Below are positions 23,983 through 36,606 of a stretch of DNA of 53,857 nucleotides, in pieces. A program made the translations under genes and the position numbers. The DNA is taken from positions 1 to 53,857 of the forward strand of contig JAAAVE010000015.1 in NCBI GenBank assembly GCA_015679605.1, written 5' to 3'. The DNA comes from Podila epigama. Its lineage: Eukaryota; Mortierellomycota; Mortierellomycetes; Mortierellales; Mortierellaceae. The notes below the pieces were generated by a model. The model saw nothing but the letters and a program-made list of their open reading frames with translations. It did not search any database and was not told the origin of the DNA. The stretch's first letter is position 1. Every line of letters starts with the position of its first letter.

Positions 23983-26127
23983 TTATTTGGTTCTAAACAA
24001 AACATCTGTTAGAGTCGCAGATGCGGACAACAAGGCGCGATGTGCAGATGATGTGGACTGGACTACGAGAGACTGAAGCTGGACCTGAACCTGGTGCGAA
24101 CGTGTCCATGCAGCCAGTGCTGTTGCGGGCGAGATGGAAGTATTGTTAGCAGAACTTGGTGCTGGTAAAGGAGAGGGGGGAGGTGAAGGCAGTGCGGTAC
24201 ATGAGGCATCCGATGACGGCATGGAAGCCAATGCATCCAAGTTCTTGAATACTTTCTTGGTCCGCATCAACGGCGATCTTTTCTTCTCGGTCGTCTCAGG
24301 TTCCATTGGAATGTTTTCATGGATGACAGCAGGGTATTGTTGGTAGTGTTGATGTTGTCCATGTTCATGATGCACTTGTGGTATAGGCGCCTTGGTCGAA
24401 AGGACAGGTTCGGTACCAGCGCTAATAGTGCTGGTAGAGTGAGATTGGTTTTGCAAAGGGGACAATGAGACTCGGGGCGCTGTTGCTGATGATGGTGTTG
24501 TTGCTGGTCCTATTGAATGGCCTTGACGCTGTTGTTTTTCAGCCATGAACAGATTCGACAGGAGTGATTGGCGTCGGTGCATACCACCCGAGGGCACAGG
24601 ACGGACATTGGCCGGGGTTGACAAACGATTGCGGGGTGCCTTCATGAAAAGACCTCCGTCGACATTTTCCTCCTCTTCTTCGTCCTTTACTCGTTCAACG
24701 TCTTTACTCTCCGCTGTGTCCATCCCTGGATATCTGTGATCACTGAAATGTTCCTCCGACGGTCGGCGATAATAAGCGTTGTTGTACTCTAAATCATCTT
24801 CGCTTTCCTCTTCACTGTCATCCTCATCGTCCGAGACAAAGAACTTTGCCCGGGCCACCATGGGTCGTTGTTCGACCTGACATTTGCTCAGAATGAGGGG
24901 TAGCCTTGGAGGAATGGTGAGTAGAATGGATAACGGCCACTCCTGATGCATTGACCGCAGGTGAAGAGTCCTCCGAGTCCGAGTAGGCGCAATTGGTTGA
25001 GCTAGACTCGGCTAAAGCGGTGGCATTGTCTAGAACTGTGTCCAAAAGCCTGTTCAAACTTGTCTTTGAATGCTGTGCCAGAAGCATGCCCTGTTCGCTA
25101 GCTGTCCGAACGGAAGACTTTATGAGGGATTCTGATTTCAATGGGATAAAGGGTTTAGGGTATGAACTTGATACTGATGATACCGGTGACGCTGTTGTGG
25201 AAACAGATGATGTGGATTCGATGGATAATGATGTGGAAATGGATGACGAGGGGGAAGCACTGTCAATTGACGACGACGGCCCAGGTTGCTCCAAATCGAA
25301 TGGCTGAGGTGGTGCGCTGCGTGAGTACCAATAATCTCCCATGGTCTTTTCGTTGTCTACGATATGTTGCTTGACTCGTGCATATGCTAGATTTACAAAA
25401 AAAAAATAGGGAAAACATGAGATGTCAGATTATTTGTTGTCCTGGAGCCACTTTCATAACATGTTCAAGTTTGGACATTGAACGCTTCAATACCTTTCCA
25501 AAGGACATTACTTGAGTCTAGAGAAAACAAAGGTGGGAGGGAAATTGTGGGAAAAAATACAAAAGGAGAGATTGGAATGATGTTTGAGCGTGAGTGGCCA
25601 TGAACGTGCGTAATATCAGATATAAAAAAAAAGGGATGCATGTAGAAATGAACTGTACCTGCAGCAATTGCGACGGGCGGTTGTGGAGAGGAACAAAGTG
25701 AGGAGGTGTGTTCGGAAGGAGAAGAAGTGGCATTGGCAAGGTCTGGAGTAGATAATGGAGATTCTGGTTGGATGTGGGGTCCTGAGAGAGGAGAGTGTTG
25801 ATGGTGGTGATGATGGTGGTGGTGTCGCCGCTGAGTTTCAGGGCGAGTTGAGACATCGGTGCCACTCCAGTTTGACAAAGATGATGTCGACTGGCGAAGC
25901 AAGGGCAGCAGCAATGAAGGCTCCGACGAACATCTGGAGAAGGAGGCTGAAGATTTGCGTCCGAGGGAACGGTGACGATTGGTCAATGGGTTGCTGGCGG
26001 TGCTAGTGGAGGAGAAAGAGTTGGAGACTGATGTGGTAGAAGAAGAGAGCGCAGGCGAGGAAGGTGTGGCCGACGGACTGTTGTTGTGAAAAAGTGCTGG
26101 CTGAAGCGCGAGCGAGATAGGCGGCAT
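23983..26127 (-). CDS. Ser-rich protein of unknown function, tentative PF08550-like N-half motif
   Basis: Exons: 26127-25659, 25517-25494 (only 24 nt), 25386-24956, 24876-23983; 605 aa, in frame throughout. The N-terminal ~155 residues are Ser/Thr/Pro-rich with a run of eight His. Exon 2 joins to exon 3 as SSNVLWKAYARVKQHIVDNE. Its LWxxYxxxK pattern recalls the short fungal domain PF08550 (DUF1752) of nitrogen/stress regulators, but I cannot confirm this. Next are acidic blocks (SDDEDDSEEESEDDLE, KDEEEEENVD), a basic-Ser motif RRQSLLSNLFMAEK that could be a docking or phosphorylation site, and a basic KKRSPLMRTKKVFKN segment. There is no membrane segment or signal peptide. It is probably a disordered nuclear or signalling regulator; function unknown. 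Confidence 0.65.
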
Positions 26128-27094
26128 TATGTCGTGAATGTGCTTTTGTTCGTGTGTCCGTGTCTATGTGTTTTTTCGTGTGTGTGTGTAAGTGTATAGG
26201 TGTGTAGGTGTATGGGTGTGGATGGGTGTATGGGTGTTGTATTGAGTGTCAGACAGAAACCAAAAGTGTGGAGAAAATAGGTCTACAAGGTGAGACAATG
26301 ACAATGAGTGTGCATACAACGGTAGTGTGGTGAATGTTTGATGATTAGAAAGATGAAATCAATAAAAGGAAATAAAAAAGATGATTGTGAATGGAGAATG
26401 GATGTCAATGAAATGAAATGAAAATGAAGTGAGTTGAGTTGGAATTGGTGGATGAATGTGCTTTAGACCCATTATCGCCATTTTATTTTTCTCACCCCAA
26501 CGAGAAAAATAAATAAAAAAAAGTGGCCCCGCCCGCCGTTCGTACGCCATACCAGACAATGGTGTCGCTTTATCCACCCACACACACACCTCTCCTTCTC
26601 TCCTCCCCAAAAACCCAAAAAGAAATGTTCCCCACCCCACACTTTCGGCCAATTGGCTACTTTTGTATTTGTATATCTCTGGTGCAACTTTAGTACCACA
26701 ATGTAGTACATCATTATCTTTTTTGTCTTTTTCAGACAGCCCTTTGTTTTGGGTCTCCCCCCCTTCTTTCCCTCGTCCTCCTCCCCAAAAAAAAAAATTC
26801 CTGTTTGCTTGCTTTGACCAGACGACCAGACAGACGACCAAAAAAAAAAAGATAACGATAAACTCTCCCCCCCCTCCACACTTCTCTGTTCTCTCTTCTC
26901 TCAATTAAAAAATCGTGGCATCGCCAATTAAAGACATTAATGTTGCCACTTTAGGGGACCCTTAATCTGGTTACATGATCGTGCCACGTGATGTCTTTTT
27001 TTTTTGAAGAGAAGAATGATGAACCCATTCTCACTGGAGTTGGCCATTTACTTTTATTTGCATTATAAAAACATTCGAGAAAAAACAAAAAGAC
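26128..27094. promoter_or_regulatory. Divergent promoter region between the Ser-rich gene and the SKI7-like gene
   Basis: 967 bp between diverging starts. Next to the minus-strand gene lies a (GT/GGTGTAT)n microsatellite leader (26165-26240). C-rich and A-rich homopolymers follow at 26755-26880. A CACGTG E-box (26985-26990) lies ~105 bp before the plus-strand ATG. CACGTG is the site of fungal bHLH factors (Cbf1/Pho4 type); its use here is inference. Minus-strand open frames in this stretch are homopolymer-driven and were not accepted. Confidence 0.45.
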
Positions 27095-28372
27095 ATGCTG
27101 CAACGGAAAACTGTGAACAATGGAGACAGTGCAACCAACAGAGTATCACAGGCGCCCTCATTACAAATGCTTGCGCAACAGCGACAACAACAACAACAAC
27201 AGCAGCAGGGTCAACAACAACCACCGGAAAATGGTGCATCAGCCTTGACTCCTGGAACACGGAATCTTGGTGGTCTTTCACGTCTAGCAGGAACAGGGGG
27301 TTCTGCGTCTAGTAGTACTGGAGGCACCGGATCCACGTTGCTTGCAAGCAGCAGTAGCAGCAGATCAGCTGGTGCGAATCCAATATCAGGCACATCAACA
27401 GGTCCTTCTTTGAGCGCGCTAGCGTCTTCTACAGTCGACGGAACACGCGTCCAACGTTCACTCGCACACCTCGCTAAACCGCAGGCCTCATTATCGTCTA
27501 CCTCATCATCATCATCATCATCATCATCAACAGCAACAACACCGCAACCCTCGCTACAGCAACAACAGCAACAACAACCATCTTCTCTTTCAAGCATAGC
27601 AACCTTACCACCGAGGCGCTCGCTTGTCGGATTGGCTACTCGGAGTACACCAGCGACATCCTCCACAACCACGTCGTCATCTTCACTTGCATCCAATGGC
27701 TCGCTGGCCTTGGGCGCACGATCCGGGACTGGCCTTGGATCCGCTCGTCTCCAGTCAAAGGACTCGCCATCACTGTTAGAACTCTCCAGACAGCACCTCC
27801 AATCCAACGGGACACCAACACCATCATCTTCAAATTTGCCATCATTGTCGTCGTTGTCATCACCATCATCGTCATCGTCATCATCGCCATCATTATCATC
27901 CTTGGCAGCTAAGGCATCTTCTTCAAGAGTATCTTTGTCGACAATAGGAATTCGCGTACCTGAAGCCAATACCAACCCTCTTGAGCCTGCAGCATCATCT
28001 TCCACCTCATCGCATGAGGCAGTATCCAAGACTTCTTCTTCTTCTTCTTCGCTCATACCCGATACCAACACCGATCAGCACATTTCTCCAGCATTCTCGC
28101 TGATAGCACCCCCTTCTCATTTTGCAATCTCGATCTTTGAACGACTGGACCCATCATCGAGTTCGTCCGTCACTGCTTCATCTCGGAAAACAAAACCAGC
28201 AACTTCACTATTGTCGCCGTCAGAACCAACGACTTGGGATATCAATATGGGCTACCCGATCCAAGAAAGCATTCGTGTCTTTCAATTCGATGTTCCAAGT
28301 CCAGATGATATTGTCTTCAAAGCTCAAAGTCAACGACCCATCCCACTAAGTGGAACTTCTTCTGTAAAGTGA
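27095..28372 (+). CDS. HBS1/SKI7-type N-terminal-domain protein without GTPase domain
   Basis: One intronless frame of 425 aa. It starts with a poly-Gln block, then long Ser-rich spacers separated by recurrent short hydrophobic motifs of the form SLxxLA or LxxLA (SLQMLAQQ, LGGLSRLAG, SLSALASS, RSLAHLAK, RRSLVGLATR, SLSSLAAK). The C-terminal ~80 residues are better ordered (HFAISIFERLD, WDINMGYPIQES) and include FQFDVPSPDDIVFKAQ. From memory, FxFDxPSPDDxV with upstream LxxLA repeats marks the N-terminal half of HBS1 and the SKI7-like isoform HBS1LV3, which bridges the cytoplasmic exosome to the Ski complex. No EF-1alpha-like GTPase follows: the frame stops at 28372, and only 500 AT-rich bases separate it from convergent NOT1. 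A possible donor (TCT|GTAAAG) at the stop has no visible acceptor exon. I infer a stand-alone SKI7-like adaptor. Confidence 0.6.
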   Translation: MLQRKTVNNGDSATNRVSQAPSLQMLAQQRQQQQQQQQGQQQPPENGASALTPGTRNLGGLSRLAGTGGSASSSTGGTGSTLLASSSSSRSAGANPISGTSTGPSLSALASSTVDGTRVQRSLAHLAKPQASLSSTSSSSSSSSSTATTPQPSLQQQQQQQPSSLSSIATLPPRRSLVGLATRSTPATSSTTTSSSSLASNGSLALGARSGTGLGSARLQSKDSPSLLELSRQHLQSNGTPTPSSSNLPSLSSLSSPSSSSSSSPSLSSLAAKASSSRVSLSTIGIRVPEANTNPLEPAASSSTSSHEAVSKTSSSSSSLIPDTNTDQHISPAFSLIAPPSHFAISIFERLDPSSSSSVTASSRKTKPATSLLSPSEPTTWDINMGYPIQESIRVFQFDVPSPDDIVFKAQSQRPIPLSGTSSVK

Positions 28373-28872
28373 TAATACAAAACCGGTCCAAAATATACAT
28401 TGACTTTTTTTTTGTAATTTTTATTTTTATTTTTTTTTTGAACGATATCCAACCTCCCTGTCTTTTTTTTTTATATTTTTTTTTTCCACAAACAGCAATA
28501 ATGTTTGTCAGTTACGCAACAAGATAAAACGACCCGCAAATCAAAGCTATAACCTTGTAAAGAAAAAGGAGAAAAAAAAAAAAGAGAAAAAAAAGAACAT
28601 AACCACAAGTACAATAGATGCAAAAAAAGAAAACAGAAACAGGAAAAAAGAAAAGTAAAATGTTCAACAGACCATCTTGGCTTGTCATGTCCCATCATGA
28701 CCACCAAAAGAAAATGTCGCTGAACAAAAGAGGAGAGAAAAAGAAAAGGCTAAATAATACAATTTGCGAGCACTCGCGAATGGATTACGGAAAGAGAGAA
28801 AAAGAAAAAGAAAAAGAAATTGAAAAGGAGAAAAAAAAATCTACAAGAAAAAAAAATACCCCAATCAACTTT
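28373..28872. other. AT-rich intergenic between convergent genes
   Basis: Shared 3' region of the SKI7-like gene and NOT1. It is dominated by T runs (28405-28490) and then A/G-rich sequence (28560-28860). No coding sequence resembling a translation GTPase is present on either strand. Confidence 0.6.
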
Positions 28873-31800
28873 TTACGCAGATCGTTTGACAGAGCGAGAA
28901 ACCGAATCAAACAGCTTCTCAATGTCAGGGTCAATGCGTGTGAAGGCGTGGTCCCAGAAGGCATACCGAGGGTTTTTGATGAGCTCAATGAACGTAATCA
29001 ACAAACCCCATGGATGAGGACGGTTCACAATAAGTCTCTCCAATAGAACCCTAATAATGGCATCAAAAAAAAAGAAAAAATTGTTAGAGACCAACACATC
29101 CCTAGCATCCCAAGCATCCATGAATATATAACAAACTGTCCATACCTGGTGATCTGCTCCTTAATCGATTCCTGAGTTGTCTCATAAAAGAGATAGAGCA
29201 ACACTCGGCTAAAGTAATGTGTGTGGCTGTTGGGGTATCGCAGCTGGTTGGCAATGGCACTCAGGAAGAGGTAGCGACCCTCCGAATCGAGCTCATTCAA
29301 CAACTGCTGATAAATGTCCATCGAGGGTGTATGCGCAATAGGAGACGAGCTCTGGGGCGTCTTGGCATGAAGCTGTGCAATACCGTTAATGCCGACATAC
29401 AGAACCAATGCATTAATCATGGGCACGTTGTACTTTGAGCCACCAGAGTAAATATCCTGTGCATTGGGGTCCGCCGCCAAAATTTCTCGAATGTTTTCAA
29501 GGAAAGACGATTGCTCGCGCGTGCGCAGGTAGTTGTCAATATCCCGCTTAAAGGACACAGTCAGGCCTGTAGTGTAGTCAGAGAGAACGCGAGGAGGCTG
29601 ATGGATCTCGGCCAGCAAATCAACTTTCAAGTTTGGCGTAAATGGATCCGGTAGGCGCATATTCCTGGGGAATGCGCTCAGAATCAAGTTACGAAGCTGG
29701 ATGCACGAGTGAGGAATCACATCGCAGAAGCTAAAGTGATAATCGCACAAGAACTCGGGAAAGTCGTGCAACAGCACAAGAAGCACCCTCAAAGTTCCCT
29801 TGTACAACGCGCGAGTCGTATCACGCATCTCTCCACCAACAAGGAAAGGAATCAAGAATCGGAACAACGAAACAAGGAGCTTTTGGAACGAAGCCCAGCC
29901 CTTGCCATTCTCAGCCAAAAGCAGTTTGGGCATAAAGGCGCGGTGCGAGATCAAAGAGAGCCATCCATAAGTAAAACCTGGGAAAACAAGAGGCTGCAAG
30001 GTCTGGAACGTGTTGCTGAATGCGGTCAAGATCTGGAAGTACATGGCTGGAGTGGACTCGTAAGAGGTCATCATGTCGGTCAACAGACCAGAAAACAGAC
30101 GGAGGAATGGCTTTTGGTTGAACTGACCACGACGCTGCTCATGGGCCTGAGCCAACACCAAGACAATGATAGAGAGCAAAGTCGTAAGATAAGTGACCTT
30201 GGCAGTGCTGTGGTTCACTCCTTGGGGATCCGAGTAATGCTTCACCAGCGTAACAATCAACTTGACAAAAGCATCCACTCCTTGGTACGCGGCCGCAGTG
30301 TTCGTGACCTTGTACTTGATATAGCTCTCTACACTCATCTCCGTGCATACTCTAAAGAACAATGACGAAATCTCCTCGCCCTTGAGCACGCCTTGCTGCT
30401 GAATAGAGTTGATAAACGCACCATAATCCTTGTCGTTTGAGGTTGGCACCTGGTAGAGACGAATCCACTCGGCAAAGATGAAAGCCAGCTGCTCACGCAA
30501 GATAGAGTTGTCAGCGTCCTTGGCGGCCTCTCGGGGCACTTGTGCTCTGCGACGAATGTCCTCAATCAACAGGATAATAGGCTCTGCTGTCTTGCCTCCA
30601 CGTTGTGCAAGTCGGTTGAGCACATTCAAAGAGTTGATAAACTCATTGCGGCTAGCACAGGGCTGCTCGCTCAGCACACACTCGCGAATCAACTTGATGG
30701 TGTATTCCACCACACCTGGGCGACCAATCTCAATCAGACGCGCCAGCTGCATGTCCTGGTCCACAAGGCTTACGAGCCCAGCCTTGATGAGCGTAACAGT
30801 GACAGGGACGTTCATCTTGCGGTCATCGTCGGCATAGATCAACCACTCAGTCACCTCCTTGGCAACCTTGCTCGAAAGTGCACAGAGTTGCTCGAGCAAG
30901 ACGGCATAAATGTCGCGCGAGAGCACCTGATCAGTCTTGTACAGCAGCTGGACAATCTTTTGAGAAAAGGTCAGCGCCATTTCATCAGGGTTGAATGACT
31001 GAGCCGGAATCAGAGGCACCAGACGAGCAAACATCTTAATCTCATGGCTGGGAGGCAAGGCTGCCCATGGGACGGAGGGCGAGAGGCTGGCCAACTTGTC
31101 AAGCTCACCAATAATTTGGGCAAACTTTTCCAGAGCCTGATGGGCTGTGAGAGTTATGGGTGCACCACCATAAGCGAGTTCGTTCGAGTTGAAAGGGTAT
31201 CCTTGGCCGGCGTCCGCCTTGGTATTAAGTGGAGTGCGAACGCTTCGGTCGACATCAAAGGTGGATGGCATGGGTGCCTGTCTGGGCATCCTGGCAAAAT
31301 CCTCGTAAACACGTAGTTGTTGGGGGGACAGTCCGGTCGGCTTGAGGCGGAGGGGCTCGGGAAGGCTGGCGGGGTAGCGCGATGCCTGATAGGTGGCCAT
31401 ATCGTAATAAGGCTGACCGGTGCGTTCACGGTGCTTCTTGCGGTTATTGAAGGCTACGGCCAGGCTCTCTTCAATCTCGGGGATGGCCTTTTCCATGGCC
31501 GCCTTTTCAATCACGGAACAGGCCAGATCCAAGTTGTCGTTCACAGTCATGAGGATCGACTGCTCAGGCATGTTCTGGTCATTGAATCCATTCTGCAAGA
31601 ACAACGTTCGGATAATATTCGCCATACTCACGCGCAAAGGCTCCTTGCAGGTGACAAGGGCCAGGCTGCCAGCCAAGTTCTGAACCATCAAATGGGCAGC
31701 CTTACGCATCTTTTCCTCGTTTGGCTCCATAGCAAAGTCCTTGATGATCATCTCACGGGTCGAGATACCAGCAATGGTCACGGAACGGTCAACAACCGGT

Positions 31801-34800
31801 GCAACAATTTCTCGGACAGCTCGGTCAATCGCAATATGTACAAGGCGCTTAAGCGCCGGTCTTTCGTTAAAGAAGGCTGGAGGGTTGAACGTAACAAAGG
31901 CAGCCAGATTAGGCACCATCTCCATGCCAAGATCCTGTTGGGACGTGGGTGTCGTGGGTGTCAGAGTGGGCTGGACGGGCATTCTTGCCGATGGAGCATA
32001 ACCGCCCATCGAGAGACGCTCAAAGTCCTGAGTGAGCGTAGCGGGATGAGCGACAAGTTCCTGTGGCGGCCTATCCTTGAGAATGCTGGTAGGTTCAATC
32101 TCCTTCAAGTCCAGGGCCAGACTGTTGCACAGTACCTCGATCTCGAACTTGAGGTGAAGCTTCAGGTCCGCAAACTGGTACAGTTCCACCAAGAGACGCA
32201 TAATAGCAATCAACCAAGGGTTTGGCGGCTTAAACACCTTGCTCTTGTTGCACTGCTCAAGAACCTTGCAAACAAAAGGAATCGCCACAATAAGTCTGTT
32301 ACTATCATAGCCCTCGATCAACAGCTCCTTAAATGCAAGATTCTTGTGCTTGATAGGGCGGTTGCGGGCCAGGGTCATGCCACCGAGCCACGAGCCCAAG
32401 TTCTTGAGCAGGGTGCGGTCAGACGATGACTGGACAGTCTTTTCCGAGTTGATCAAGATCTTGATGTTGGCATACGTCTCGTGCAAGATGTGTCGGTATA
32501 GCATTGGACTCTGGAGTCCATCCAAAAAGCGGAGGTAGAGCACATGGTAGTTTGGCTCAATACTCGCGCGCTTGACCACAATGTAGTGACTGAACCAACG
32601 ATAGGCAGATTCGCGAAGAATTTCCTTCATCTCTGCAAGCTTCGTCTCCAAGTTGTTCTGAGAAACGTTATTGACGATGAAGAGAATCTTGTCCTGTGTC
32701 TGCTCATTCGGGACTTCATAATCGATAACGTCTCTGGCCACAAGAAGAGTATCCACATTCAGGGAGGTAAACACTGGTGGTGCCTGAGCTTGATGTGAGA
32801 CCGTGGATGGCGTCGATTGGGAAGGCGGCCGCTGTTTCTCTTGTGGGACGGCTTGTGCAGGCACAACAGCTGACGAAGTCAGATCTGTCGACTGGCCTAA
32901 ACCATCCTGACCACCGGTAGAATTGGCGGGCAGGATAGAGTGGATATAACGAACAATTTCTGGGTGTGTTTGCTGGAGGTTTGGAATCTGGAGCAGGTGC
33001 GAGCAGTAAGTGGGCCACTCTTGAAGTCGAGACTGGAACCGGCGCAAAGCTTGGGCGCCAAAGTTGAACATCTTTGATCCAGGCGGGCTGCGCAATGCAT
33101 CAAGTACATAACGCAGTGCGATGCCGAGGGGGATGTAGGATACCAGTTGATGCTGGATCAGCGCACCAAACAGGTCACTGGTGATGGACAACTCCTTCTC
33201 TCGGTAGGTCGAAAAGAATCGGTACTCGTCAAAGAGATTGTGGATCATGCAGGCGTAAATGTCCTGCTCGCGTGCGTTCGTCGAGTTCTTGAACTGCTGG
33301 AGTAGGTTCACAATCTCTGGAATAGTGATATCGCCCCGGTAAATACGCTTATAGTAATCATTTGTGGTCTCCTCCACGTCAGCAGAAAAGGATGTCTCTG
33401 TCCCAGTAGCAGATCCATCCATATTAGGCATCACCTGGGCAAGCTGCGGATGCAGTTGGAGGCAGGCGTTATGGACTTCTTTCAACACACCAGAATTTTC
33501 GGGTGAGATTGAGCTAATTGAAGAATATAAAAAGACGTATGTGAGTTGAGAATCACACAATGCCTCGGATTATGTTCCTCTCAATCCATGCTAGGTTATG
33601 AAGCAAAGACAATAGACTTATAGACGCTTCAAACCTACCTTGACAAAAGTACTTGCAGAAAAACGGCAATTGAGTCCACAGGGAGCTCTTTGAGCGAAGC
33701 GCCATCCTGACGAGAGTCGTTGACGATCCTTTCGCTCAAATAATCCAGACACGCCCTGACGAAAATATCCTGGCCTGACGCGACCCTGCTCATGAGCCAT
33801 TTGTCGAGAGCAAGTAGATTGCGGCTAGATGCGAGCACAGCAAGGTCGATTGCAAATGCAAACGATTTCACCTCAAGAACTTTGTTCAGGATCTGCACGA
33901 TGCCAAGGCATGAATAGGAGTATATATATATATAAAGTATACATGTTAGAGACACATAAAGAAAAATGAAGGATCAAAAGAATAGAAAGCAAACATGTTC
34001 ATCCATCCATACCTTGAGATCATCTGAAATCTTGAGAATCTTTGGTAGTGACGAGTGGTCGTGGTCGTAGAGGTCCAACAGTCCTGAGACAAACAACCCT
34101 TGGTTCACTTGCCAAAGGCGAGTCTGGACAAATTGTGGACTGATACCAACACCAGTCAGGTATACATGCAAAAGCTTCGAGACCAGATCTTGGTGCAATG
34201 AGCTCCACGGTGTCTTGAGTTGGACCAAGCCAAGGAATAACAGCTCAGTGTTCGATTTCAGCCCAGAGTCCAAAATGGGTTTGATATCGTCATGGACCTC
34301 ATTGTCTGCCAAATTCATGAAGGTCTCGACCAACTGCAACGAATTCCACGGGCTAGACTCAAGTTCCACTGAGGCATGTGCTTGCACCTCTGGGCTGGCC
34401 TGAGCCAGGTGCTCGCGTGTGAAGATCCTCGTCGTCAAGGCTAGTTCTTTCTCGAGCAGCGATGGTGGCGCGACGACCAATTGACGCAGGAGCGATATCT
34501 GACCTTCTACATTGTTCCATTGTCCCCACAACAGTTCCAATGGAAATGGTCGATTATTCTATAGAGGTGACATGCGAGAATGAAGTCAGAAGAGGAGATT
34601 GTTTTTGATTTTGTTAATGTCAATTCACATTTTCAAGGACCCTTTGCGTTATCACAGTTTTTTAGACGAGAGACTTACCTTTTCCGCTGTCCTGAAGGCA
34701 TTAGCGAGATACTCAAAGCCTGCGGCATCCACTACCTTAAAGTCTGGATAATCTAACGACTCAATAACCTTGACCCAGTCGATAGAGTATTTGTTGATGG

Positions 34801-36077
34801 CGGTAGCAAAATGCTTAAAGTCCCACTGGTTTTCAGCTGCGGATTTCGAAGGTCGAGACACAATCATTCCAAGCACACGAGCGACGTCTTGTTCTCCTGG
34901 TGTGTTGTTCATGTCAAATCCTGCCTGTCGAATGACATCGTTCACAGAAGCAGTGGACTTGCAAGAGGCTGGTCCCGCTTCTCTCATGGTCTTTGCCAAT
35001 TTAGCTGATTCAGAGTTGTCGTTCATATCGCTAATTATTTGATGTTGTGTAGATTCAATACTGCAAAGTTTAGTCACGATACGTGAATGGTGAAACTGAA
35101 CAACATTCATAAACAACGCGAACAAAAACAAGAAGACACATACCGAATTTCTTTCACCTTGGCGGCTACTTCGGCAGGGATCTTGTTGTTATAGAGAATG
35201 TTCAAGAGATCCGTAACTGTATCGTTGGGTTCACTCCAATACTTGTATTGGGATGCCTCGAGAGATTTTACGAAGTCAAAGAGAAGCTCTTGCGTGGAGA
35301 GTTGATCCTTGAGAGATGGTACAGTCGATCGGATGACGTGTTCGGCTAATATAAGATGGGTTAAAGATCAATTCCAGGCGTCAGACACATAAAACGTCGT
35401 CAATATCAGAATGAACAGTCAACTAAATGCTTTCCATGGTTTCTCTTTTTTTTTTACCTTGTGTGACTAGTTCTGCCTTGGGAGACTGGAAAAGACTGAG
35501 GGCAAGACGGGTTTTTTCAATAGGCTTTAAAGAGAGGTTTTCAACAAACGCCTCGAAATCAAAATTCTTCAAGGCTTCGCTTTTTTCAGTAGAGCTGACG
35601 GCCTCACAGAAGAGTGCGGCAGACTTTTGAGACTTTGTAAGCTCCTGGAGCTGCTCTAGCAAAAGCTTGTGGATAGGTGAGCCTGGGTAGGTACTTGACT
35701 GCGGTGGAAGCTGGCCTGACTGCCAAGCCTGGATAATGCGACGAATAAAATGAAGGTAGACCGGTTTACCGTTTTCGACAATAAGCTATTTTGAAGTTCA
35801 GACCCAATATCAAGAGACGATGAGAATATGCTGCCTTTGATGTCATGATGGTCTTATGAAAACATATCATGAAAACGATGCCTAATGGATAAGAGTAACT
35901 CACCGAGGAAATTTCAGCAACGCTCCTCGAGTAGGTGTTCTCGGAGAGGGTTGACAGTAGGACGGCGACTTGGGCCTTGACAATGGTCAAGAAACTGGAT
36001 TTCCTGGAAGGAAGACTCAACCTGGACGATGGTGGTGTAGGCTGACTCGAGTTTGATGTTTTTTCTTCAGAGCTCAT
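28873..36077 (-). CDS. NOT1: NOT1/CNOT1, scaffold of the CCR4-NOT deadenylase complex
   Basis: Organises mRNA deadenylation, translational repression and decay. Eight exons by frame and splice signals: 36077-35904, 35785-35458, 35345-35144, 35060-34679, 34558-34013, 33892-33639, 33513-29146, 29050-28873; 2,143 aa, within the family range. Residues ~1-620 are the N-terminal HEAT region. The MIF4G domain that holds the CAF1/CCR4 nucleases starts near residue 880 ([40 protein letters not shown]). A DUF3819 (CNOT9-binding) domain begins near 1180 ([20 protein letters not shown]). The C-terminal NOT1 superfamily domain ends with [20 protein letters not shown] and [17 protein letters not shown], which docks NOT2-NOT3/5. 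The chosen ATG gives a Ser-rich start followed by [11 protein letters not shown]. Nothing is missing. It converges on the SKI7-like gene. Confidence 0.95.
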
Positions 36078-36606
36078 GCTGAACAAGAGTACATGATGCG
36101 CACTCGAGGTGGAGAGGTCGGGATCACAATAGGCTTACAACTGAGAAAGAGTCGTTACAAATATAAAATACAAAATTGAGAAAAGAAATGATAAAAAAAG
36201 TAAAGGGCAGGATGTCAGTGGATATAGATGAATTCTGTGGCAATTGTGATTTTGTTTGACACGAACAGTTTTTTGTTTTACAATGTACAAGCTTGTATTT
36301 TGCCCTGTTTTCCAATGGAACGAGATGACAAGCTAGCTATTTTGCAAAAGAGACAAGTTGAGCACACAAAAATAAGATGAGGTGTGCGGTCCTTGACGTT
36401 ATGCAACAAGCGGATGAACTCTGATGCGTGGGGGCGTGAGGAGAGAGAGATTAGGGAAGGAAAACAATTAAAAATATAAAGGGGATGCTGGTGAAGAGCA
36501 AGAAAAGGATGGAAAGGGACATTCAAAATGGACGCGATGATCCTCTCGGTTTCTTCGCACTACAGCGCACAGTCGTCTAAGCCACACAATGTACGTCACA
36601 GAATTT
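36078..36606. other. Intergenic: NOT1 upstream region and SPP2 3' region
   Basis: 529 bp between two minus-strand genes, moderately AT-rich. No coding segment or clear promoter element recognised. Confidence 0.5.

Noticed and set aside
26359-26904. 181-codon minus-strand frame upstream of the Ser-rich gene
   Set aside because: Lies in homopolymer-rich promoter DNA; biased composition (Gly/Phe/Lys) and no homology.
27211-28071. 286-codon minus-strand frame rich in Asp/Val
   Set aside because: Mirror of the Ser-rich coding strand of the SKI7-like gene (TCA/TCG read backward as Asp codons).
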